From the NCBI GenBank assembly GCA_965364735.1, contig CBDTYW010000168.1, forward strand, positions 1-8,339: a stretch of 8,339 nucleotides of DNA, read 5' to 3'. This document shows, one piece after another, positions 1 through 6,700 of the stretch (positions within the stretch are counted from its first letter, which is position 1; every line of letters starts with the position of its first letter). Both the position numbers and the translations under genes were made by a program. The DNA is from CBDTYW01 sp965364735 (lineage in GTDB: Bacteria; Actinomycetota; Nitriliruptoria; Nitriliruptorales; Nitriliruptoraceae). The notes under the pieces are model-generated. The model ran no database searches, was not told where the DNA came from, and saw only the letters and a program-made list of their open reading frames with translations.

Positions 1-19
1 CCCCGCCGATCCGGCGGGG
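1..19. terminator. GC-rich hairpin at left edge, possible terminator
   Basis: An 8-bp perfect inverted repeat, CCCCGCCG then ATC then CGGCGGGG, starts at the first base, so the stem may extend outside the window. No T-run follows on the plus strand. GC-rich hairpins without a U tract are common at gene ends in high-GC actinobacteria. It sits between an unseen left-hand gene and the oxidoreductase at 99, so it most likely ends the upstream unit. Which strand it serves cannot be told. Confidence 0.45.
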
Positions 20-98
20 CGTTCGTCGCGTTCACGGCGCATGGGAGCCCTGGCGATCGGGCACGTCTGGTGCAATCACCCGACAACGGAACCGATCG

Positions 99-1586
99 AT
101 GGCCTTCACGAGCTCCCGCCCGTCCCTCTGGTGGCGTACCGACGCCGTCTCGCTCCCTCCGGCTCCGCGCCTCGAAGACGACATCAGCGCGCAGGTCGTG
201 GTCGTCGGCGCCGGCATCGTGGGTCTGCTCACCGCTCGCGACCTCGCCGCCTCAGGGGTGGACGTCGTCCTGCTCGAGGGCGACAGCCCCGGCGCCGGAG
301 CCACCGGCCACAGCAGCGCCAAGGTGACCGCCCTGCAGTCACCGCGCCTTGCCCGTCTCTCCCGAGAACACGGACCGGATGCCGCGCGGATCTGGGCCAC
401 GGCGAACCTCGCGGCCGTCGCGCGCCTCCGCGACGAGCTCGGCGACGACGTCGACCTCCGGACCGCCGTGACCTGGACGGATCGTGATGCCGAGGCGATC
501 ACGATCGTCGAGGAGCTCGAGGCGTCACGTCGGGCCGGGCTCCCCGTCCGGGCCACGTCAGAAGCAGACGGCCTGCCGATCGTCGCCGGGATCGCGCTCG
601 ACGGTCAGCTCGCCATCGACCCGCTCGTCCTGCTGCGCCGCCTCGCGGGCGCCTGCGACGAGCTCGGCGTTCGCCGGTTCGACGACACCCGGGTGACCGG
701 CGTCAGCCTGCTCGGCTCCGAGCGAACGGTGACGACACACCACGGCAGCGTGCGCGCCGACCGGGTCGTCCTCGCGACGGGACTTCCCTTCCTCGACCGG
801 GGACTCTGGTTCGCGCGGATGGAGCCCCGTCGCGCCCATGCGATCGTCCTGCGCGGCGAACGGGTCGCGGAGACGATGTCGATCCGTGTTGGCGGGGCGA
901 CGCGTTCGAGCCGTCCGGCGACGTTGCCCGACGGCACGCCGGTCACGCTGATTGCCGGCGCCGACCACCGCACCGGGTCGCAGCCGGACGCTGACCCGTA
1001 CGGCGACCTCGAGGAGTGGGGACACGAGGCCTTCGGTCACGGGCCGGTCCTCGACCGCTGGTCTGCTCAGGACTGGCGCCCCGCCGACGGACTGCCCCTC
1101 GTCGGCGCGCTCGTGCCGGGTGATGACCGCATCGTCGCGGCCGCCGGCTTCGACAAGTGGGGGCTCACCGCAGGAACCATCGCCGCGGGTGTACTGACCA
1201 GCATGATCACGGGGTCGACCCCGAACGACGTCGGCAAACTCATCGACCCCGCCCGGCTGCGGCTGCGCGCTGCCGGCCCCACCTTGCTGCGCAACCAGGC
1301 CACCGTCGGCTGGAAGATGACCAGCGGGTGGTTGCGGGCCATGGGAAGCACCGGAACCGACCCCGAAGCTCGGGGCCGCGTGGTCCGCGAAGGGCTGAAG
1401 CCGGTGGCCGTCGCGGAGGTCGACGGCGTCGAGCACCGCTGTCTCGCCGTGTGCACGCACCTGGGCGGGATCGTCGAGTTCGAGGAGCACGACGGAGACT
1501 GGGCATGCCCGCTCCACGGGTCCCGCTTCGCCGTCGACGGTGCAGTGCGATCCGGACCGGCTGTCCGCCCGCTCGCCGACGCCTGA
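99..1586 (+). CDS. FAD-dependent oxidoreductase with C-terminal Rieske [2Fe-2S] domain
   Basis: A 495-residue flavoprotein fused to an iron-sulfur domain. The N-terminus has a dinucleotide-binding Rossmann motif, VVVVGAGIVGLL, with glycines at 37, 39 and 42. An acidic residue (E60) ends the second beta strand, as expected for binding the FAD ribose. It is followed by GATGHSSAKVTALQ, resembling the TGxTTAKxT signature of the DAO-type FAD/Rieske family (YhfW-like). The C-terminal Rieske ligands are CTH (C452, H454) and CPLH (C470, H473). The SLWW segment near residue 10 is typical of the start of this family and supports the ATG at 99; a weak Shine-Dalgarno-like CGGAA lies 7 bases upstream. No signal peptide or membrane segment is seen, so it should be cytoplasmic. 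The substrate is unknown; relatives are usually annotated only as oxidoreductases. The Rieske domain ends soon after the second ligand pair, but no key residue is missing. It converges with the P450, so the two are not in one operon. Confidence 0.93.
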   Translation: MAFTSSRPSLWWRTDAVSLPPAPRLEDDISAQVVVVGAGIVGLLTARDLAASGVDVVLLEGDSPGAGATGHSSAKVTALQSPRLARLSREHGPDAARIWATANLAAVARLRDELGDDVDLRTAVTWTDRDAEAITIVEELEASRRAGLPVRATSEADGLPIVAGIALDGQLAIDPLVLLRRLAGACDELGVRRFDDTRVTGVSLLGSERTVTTHHGSVRADRVVLATGLPFLDRGLWFARMEPRRAHAIVLRGERVAETMSIRVGGATRSSRPATLPDGTPVTLIAGADHRTGSQPDADPYGDLEEWGHEAFGHGPVLDRWSAQDWRPADGLPLVGALVPGDDRIVAAAGFDKWGLTAGTIAAGVLTSMITGSTPNDVGKLIDPARLRLRAAGPTLLRNQATVGWKMTSGWLRAMGSTGTDPEARGRVVREGLKPVAVAEVDGVEHRCLAVCTHLGGIVEFEEHDGDWACPLHGSRFAVDGAVRSGPAVRPLADA

Positions 1587-1587
1587 C

Positions 1588-2856
1588 TCAGACCGCCGCG
1601 GGCTCACGCACCGCCGTGAACGTCACCGGCAGCTTCTTCAGGCCGTTGATGAAGTCGCTGCGGAGGCGGACGGGGTCGCCGGCGAGCTGGAGGTTGTCCA
1701 GCCGGGTGACGATCTGGCGGGTGACCGCCGAGATCTCGGCGCGTGCGAGGTGAGCTCCCATGCAGAAGTGCGCACCGCCGGCTCCGAACGAGATGTGCGG
1801 GTTGTCCGCGCGGTCGACCCGGAAGCTGTACGGGTCACCGAAGCGCTCCTCGTCGAAGTTCGCGGCGAGGTAGAAGACCACGACCTTGTCGCCGGCCTTG
1901 ATCTGCTGGCCCCCGAGCACGGTGTCCGTCGTCGCGGTTCGACGGAAGTTCGTGATCGACGAGCCCCAGCGGAGCATCTCCTCGGTCGCCGTCGGGAGCA
2001 GGGAGAGGTCGTTCTTCAGCTGCTCCATCTGTTCTGGGTGGTCCAGGAGCGCGAGGATCCCGTGCGAGATCAGGTTGCGCGTCGTCTCGTTGCCCGCCAC
2101 GACGAGCGTCACGAAGAAGAGGTTCAGCTCCATCTCAGTGAGCCGGTCGCCGTCGACCTCAGCGTGGACGAGCGCCGACAGGATGTCGTCGGACGGCTCG
2201 ACCTTGCGACGCTCGACGAGCTCGTTGCAGTACATGAACAGCTCCATCGCGGCGATCTTGTGACCGTCGGGCTCGCCGTTGATCTCCGGGTCGTCCCAGC
2301 CCACGAGGTGGTCCGACCACGCGTACATCCGCTCCCAGTCCTCCGAGGGGACGCCGAGCATCGAGCAGATCATCTCCATGGGGAGTCGGGCCGCGATGTC
2401 GTGGACGATGTCGACCTCGCCCCGGCTGATGATCTCGTCGACGACGGCCTCCGCGTGCTCCTCGATCTCCACCTGGAGGCGACGGATCTGGCGTGGCGTG
2501 AAGCCCGCGCTGATCAGCTTGCGCATCCGGTCGTGCCGGGGCGGATCCATGTTGAGGATGCTCAGGCGCATCGCCTCGAGGTCCTCCTCCGGCTGGGTCG
2601 GGATGAACGTGCCTCCGAGCTCGCTCGAGTACGTCACGTGGTCGCGCGAGATCTCGGCGATGAGGTCCGGCGTCGTGACGCACCAGAACCCGGTGTCGCC
2701 CGGCTCCTCGTGCCAGAAGACCGGAGCCTCCCGCCGCAGACGGTCGAACTCGGCGTGCGGCACGCGGTCCGCCCACGTGTCCGCGAGGACGTCGATCTCG
2801 GCGAGGTCGAGGGCGTCAGCCTCAGCGCGAATCTGTGCGGGGTCGAGACGGGGCAT
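1588..2856 (-). CDS. Cytochrome P450, CYP124/CYP125-like
   Basis: A full-length soluble bacterial P450 of 422 residues. The I-helix oxygen-activation motif is VVAGNETTRN (AGNETTR at 254-260). The K-helix ExxR is E293 to R296. The haem loop is FGAGGAHFCMG, with cysteine ligand C365. The extra residue between the phenylalanine and the cysteine (F at C-8 rather than C-7), the GGAHFC spelling and the C-terminal FINGLKKLPVTF all resemble the mycobacterial CYP124/CYP125 group. Those enzymes hydroxylate the terminal methyl of branched fatty chains, terpenoids and cholesterol side chains, so a related lipid substrate is inferred but not proven. The early DPPRHDRMR motif (104-112) is also typical. The start at 2856 is supported by a GGAG ribosome site 6 bases upstream. 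No ferredoxin or ferredoxin reductase gene is adjacent, so electrons must come from elsewhere. It lies 63 bp downstream of the TetR gene on the same strand, with no clear promoter between them, and is probably co-transcribed with it. Confidence 0.95.
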   Translation of the reverse strand: MPRLDPAQIRAEADALDLAEIDVLADTWADRVPHAEFDRLRREAPVFWHEEPGDTGFWCVTTPDLIAEISRDHVTYSSELGGTFIPTQPEEDLEAMRLSILNMDPPRHDRMRKLISAGFTPRQIRRLQVEIEEHAEAVVDEIISRGEVDIVHDIAARLPMEMICSMLGVPSEDWERMYAWSDHLVGWDDPEINGEPDGHKIAAMELFMYCNELVERRKVEPSDDILSALVHAEVDGDRLTEMELNLFFVTLVVAGNETTRNLISHGILALLDHPEQMEQLKNDLSLLPTATEEMLRWGSSITNFRRTATTDTVLGGQQIKAGDKVVVFYLAANFDEERFGDPYSFRVDRADNPHISFGAGGAHFCMGAHLARAEISAVTRQIVTRLDNLQLAGDPVRLRSDFINGLKKLPVTFTAVREPAAV

Positions 2857-2919
2857 GGATGGCTCCGGGTTGGTGCGTGATGGGAGATCTGGGTGAATCC
2901 GCTGCGAGAACGGGCGACG

Positions 2920-3531
2920 TCAGCCGGGCTGGCCGAGGACGGCGCGGAGCGTCGCGACCGACACCTCGTCGGTGACGAGGTCCGGGTCGAGCCGGTGCTG
3001 GAGCAGCAGTCCGACCATCGATGACAGGAACGCGACCGGCAACGCCTCCAGAGGCAGCACGGGGCGGAGGTTGAAGTCCTCGACCCACGCGGCGAGCTGG
3101 ATGCCGAGCAGCACGCGAGCCCGCGAGTAGCGAGCGCTGAGCGGACCGACGAGCTCGGGGTCCCGGGCTGCGTGCAGCCACAGCTCGATCTCGAGCAGCA
3201 GGAAGTCGGTGGCGCCCGGGTCGGGGTGATCGATGATGTTGCGCCACAGGCCCCGCAGCTGGTCACCGAGGTCTGGTCGAGCCGCGAACTCCGCGCCGAT
3301 GACCGCGGCCAGGTCGTGCTGGTAGCCCTCCAGCAGCGCGATCAACAGGCCCTGCTTGCCTCCGAAGTGGGCGTAGACAGCGCCCGACGTCCGATCTGCG
3401 GCGTCGCCGATGGCGTCGATCGACGCGGCCGCGTAGCCCTCCTGTGCGAACAGGGCGGCGGCCGCGGCCATGAGGCGCTCGCGCGTCTCCGCCTTGCGGT
3501 CCTCCTGGGTCCGGCCCACACGATCCTCCAT
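2920..3531 (-). CDS. TetR/AcrR-family transcriptional regulator
   Basis: A one-domain repressor of 203 residues, normal for TetR. The N-terminal DNA-binding domain reads RTQEDRKAETRERLM, then ALFAQEGYAAASIDAIGDAA, then TSGAVYAHFGGKQGLL. The helix-turn-helix lies at about residues 37-56, with the family hallmark tyrosine and phenylalanine at Y53 and F56. The C-terminal half is alpha-helical and variable, as expected for the ligand and dimer domain; the ligand cannot be predicted. The frame stays open to an ATG at 3597, but the 22 extra residues (with Cys and Trp) have no family resemblance and would be coded across the promoter and palindrome. The ATG at 3531, with GGA 8 bases upstream, gives the usual TetR N-terminus and is preferred. 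It leads the P450 gene and is divergent from the large surface protein, so it is likely to control itself and the P450, and possibly the divergent gene. Confidence 0.92.
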   Translation of the reverse strand: MEDRVGRTQEDRKAETRERLMAAAAALFAQEGYAAASIDAIGDAADRTSGAVYAHFGGKQGLLIALLEGYQHDLAAVIGAEFAARPDLGDQLRGLWRNIIDHPDPGATDFLLLEIELWLHAARDPELVGPLSARYSRARVLLGIQLAAWVEDFNLRPVLPLEALPVAFLSSMVGLLLQHRLDPDLVTDEVSVATLRAVLGQPG

Positions 3532-3546
3532 CAGATCTGTCCAGCA

Positions 3547-3572
3547 ATGTATATCGGAGAACCTAGATACAT
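3547..3572. promoter_or_regulatory. Imperfect 26-bp palindrome, candidate TetR operator
   Basis: The arms pair as ATGTATnTnGG / CCnAnATACAT around a 4-base centre, with 9 of 13 positions complementary. The size and symmetry suit a dimeric TetR repressor. The AT-rich site stands out in otherwise GC-rich DNA. It lies 16 bases upstream of the regulator start and covers the predicted -10 element and the spacer, where binding would block transcription. Binding by this particular regulator is inferred. Confidence 0.6.
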
Positions 3573-3578
3573 GTGCAA
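3548..3578 (-). promoter_or_regulatory. Probable promoter of the TetR-P450 operon
   Basis: On the minus strand, TTGCAC (3578-3573) fits a -35 element. TATACA (3553-3548, spacer 19) or the overlapping GATATA (3555-3550, spacer 17) fits a -10. Transcription would start close to 3541, giving a leader of about 10 bases before the ATG at 3531. The overlap with the palindrome suggests autorepression. The spacer is long for the better -10, so the exact element is uncertain. Confidence 0.4.
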
Positions 3579-3672
3579 GCCAACGCAACCTGGTCACCCG
3601 CGAACGCGCGCAGGTGTCCGCTCACAGTCCACGCGGACGACGCACCCATGTCGGAGTCCTAGCGTCGTCAGC

Positions 3673-3686
3673 CCGACCGGGGTCGG
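3673..3686. repeat. Small inverted repeat in the leader of the surface hydrolase gene
   Basis: CCGACC and GGTCGG are separated by only two bases, giving a 6-bp perfect dyad ending 16 bases before the ATG at 3703. It may be a small protein-binding site or a weak leader stem just upstream of the ribosome site. In DNA this GC-rich it may also be chance. Confidence 0.25.
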
Positions 3687-3691
3687 CAGAC

Positions 3692-3696
3692 GGGAG
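3692..3696 (+). promoter_or_regulatory. Ribosome binding site fixing the start of the surface hydrolase
   Basis: GGGAG lies 6 bases before the ATG at 3703. The reading frame stays open upstream to 3172, over the TetR gene, so this site decides the start. The protein made from 3703 begins with a textbook signal peptide, which supports the choice. Confidence 0.75.
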
Positions 3697-3702
3697 TCCG
3701 CG

Positions 3703-6700
3703 ATGACGAGTCGAACCCACCCCGCCGCGCGCACGGCCCTTGCCGCGCTGCTCTTCGCCGCGGTCCTGCTCGTGCCGGCGAGTCCCGGACGTGCCGAAAC
3801 AGTCACCGACACGATCGTGAGCAACGGAACGATCAGCCTCGGCATCAACGACACGGGGAACCTGATCGCGGGTCCGCCATCGGAGGCAGTCGGACTCCGG
3901 TTCGACCGCAACGGCCACGACGCGATCACCCCCGGCTGCCTGTGCGAAGGGTGGGGGGTCGCGGACCGAACGTCGGCGGTGTCGGGATGGGCGGGCCGCA
4001 ACGACGGCGTCAGCAACGTCACGGTCGAGTCGTTCGAGGTGACCAGCGCGTTCGTCCGCTCGATCGTGCTCGTCGGCCCGACCTACCGCGTCACCCACAC
4101 CTACCGATCGAGTCCCGCCACCTCGAACCTCTTCGAGGCTCTGGTCGAGATCGAGAACCTGAGCGATGCCGACGTCAACACCCGGTACCGACGGGTGCTG
4201 GACTGGGACGTGCCCCCCTCCGAGTTCGAGGAGCACGTGTCATCGTTCGGGTCGTCACGCCTGCTCGGCGAGGTGACCAACAACGGGTTCGCCACGCTCG
4301 ACCCGTTGGACGAGGCCAGCGACCGCGGGGCCCGCGGCAACTTCACCGACTTCGGCCCGGCGGACCAGGGCATCTCGATCGACGTCGAGGTCGTGCAGCC
4401 TCCCGGGGACACCGCCGAGTTCCTCCTGTTCTTCGGGGCGGCACCGTCGGAGCTCACGGCCCAGCGTGCGGTCACCGCCGCGTCGATGGAGTACCACTCG
4501 CTCGCGCAGCCAACGGACGAGGACGGCGCCCCGACCGGCATCCCGAACACCTTCATCTTCGGGATGCGCAACGCCGGGTTCAGCGTCGTGCCGGATGAGT
4601 TCTTGCGCGTCGTCGGTGAGGACGCCTCCTACGAGCTGCTCGTCCCGGCCGACGTCGCGGCGGAGAACATCGGGATCGGCGCGAACGTCGTCTCCGGGCG
4701 CAACGACGGCGACGCGCTGCGCTGCACGCTCCTGTTCGGCCTCATCGACTCGCTCTGCTTCACGCAGGCAGCCACGGAGATGTGGGTCACCTACGGCTCG
4801 AAGGAAGCCGGCTACGACGAGATCGGGGTGTTCCTCGACATCGACGGCAACGGCCGCGCCGACGCCACGGAGCCCATCGACGCCGTCTCACAGCTCTGGA
4901 TCGAGCCCACGAGCCTGGTCGCGATGGGCGACTCCTACACGGCGGGTGACGGAGCGGGCGCGTACGTCAGCGGGGCAGCCGCCCCGGCGAGCTGCAACGT
5001 CTCACGCAACGGATTTCCCCACCTGATGACGGTCCCCGGCCGGCAGGACGAGTCCGTCGTGAAGGCTGCGGCGCGTCAACCCGATGACGACGTCATGTTC
5101 GACGTCATCGCGTGCTCCGGGGCGACGACGTCACAGATGCTCGCGGGCGGCCGAGGCCAGGCCGGACGCCCCGCACAGATGGATCAGGGGGCGATCACGG
5201 CGGGTACGGACGTCGTCGTCCTCACCGCAGGCGGCAACGACCTCGGCTTCGGCACGCTGGCCCAGTCCTGCCTGCTGTCCCGGTGCCTCGGCGCGACCGA
5301 CCCCGCGCTCAGCGGCCTCACGCCTGAGGACTGGATCACGGCACGGCTTCCCGGCGTCAGGTCGGACATCGAGACGTTGCTCACACAGATCCGTGGCGCA
5401 GCGCCGAACGCGACGATCTTCCTCGTCGGCTACCCGCGGCTGTTCCCGTCAGACCCAGCCGGGCAGCGCTGCGTCGAGCTGGGCGAGTCGGCGTTCTTCG
5501 GGACCCTCGAGGCGGACGAGCAGGACTTCTTCAACGAGACCTCGGCGCGCCTCAACGCGCAGCTGGAGGAAGCTGCCGCCGCCAAGGACGCGGAGTTCAT
5601 CGACGCCGCGCGCATCTTCACCGGTCACGAGCTTCGATCGCTGATCCGGGGTGACGACACGTGCGCGGCGAACACGAGCTGGATCAACGGCGTCATCGGG
5701 TCGAGCTCGCTCCATCCGAACGCCGCGGGCCATGCCGCGATCGCCGACGCGATCCGCCTGGAGACGCTGAGCAGGTACCTCTCCGGCATTGACACGAACC
5801 TCGCCGGCTGGCCGGCCTCCGACGACCTCCCCGCTGACCAGAACCTCGGACAACGCATCGCCGATGATCAGGCGGCCGGTGCAGCCACCGACGCGGCCGC
5901 CCGGTCGGTCCGGCGCGACGCGGGCCCACGCGACGAGGCTCGCGTCGAGCCCGCCGCCGTCGACCCCGAGGCGATCCCGGTCCTGACGCACCTCCAGGTC
6001 CGCCCGCTCGGCACCCCGGGCTGCTCCCAGCATGCGATCGGTGGCTCCAACCTCGACGTCGCGGCAAGCGGTTTCGCGCCGGGCAGCGCGGTGGAGTTCT
6101 TCGCACGCCGCGACGGTGAGGCTGCGTTCCCGCTGTCGACGGCGACCGCCGATGACGACGGGGCGGTCGCCGAGACGCTGCGTCTGCCGGTCGAGACGTC
6201 GATCCTGCGGCTGACCGCGGTCGGCGAGACGACCGACGAGGCGCTCATCACGGCGATGGCGGTCTTCTCCGTCGGCGACACCGGGCCCGACTGCGACCTC
6301 GTGGCCCCGACCGGGACCATCGACGCACCGGACGACGGGGCGACCTACGCGGCGTTGGCCGACGTCGAGGCCACCTTCGCCTGTGCGGACGACGACGAGG
6401 TCGCCTCCTGCCGAGGCACCAACGTCGTCGGTGACCCGGTCGACACGCGACCCGGCTTCCACGCGTTCCACGTGGACGCATCGGACCTGAGCGGCAACTC
6501 GACCCGGACGACCGCCACCTACCAGGCCGGGACGTGGGTCGCGGCGACCGGCCCGACGAACGTGGACTCCGACGCGACCGGCGCCACCTACGTCATCACG
6601 CGCAGCGGCGGCGACGGAACCGCGGAACCGGTCGAGGTGACGCTCGAGTACGGCGGCTCCGCCAGCACCTTCGGCCCAGCGAACGTCACGATCCCGGCCG

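Noticed and set aside
558..1607. 349-codon minus-strand frame opposite the flavin/Rieske gene
   Set aside because: Arg/Gly-rich shadow without motifs; the plus strand carries the FAD and Rieske signatures.
1540..2880. 446-codon plus-strand frame opposite the P450
   Set aside because: It is rich in Val, Asp, Glu and Arg without any fold or motif, typical of an antisense shadow in high-GC DNA. The minus strand holds all P450 motifs.
3532..3597. Longer N-terminus for the TetR protein from the ATG at 3597
   Set aside because: The extra 22 residues do not resemble TetR proteins and overlap the -10, -35 and palindrome. The ATG at 3531 gives the usual family start.
3654..3665. TAGCGT as a -10 element for the surface hydrolase
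   Set aside because: No acceptable -35 at the right distance, so I could not support a plus-strand promoter in this gap.
3172..3702. Upstream extension of the surface hydrolase frame by 177 codons
   Set aside because: It runs antisense through the TetR gene and its promoter. The ATG at 3703 has a good ribosome site and begins a clear signal peptide.
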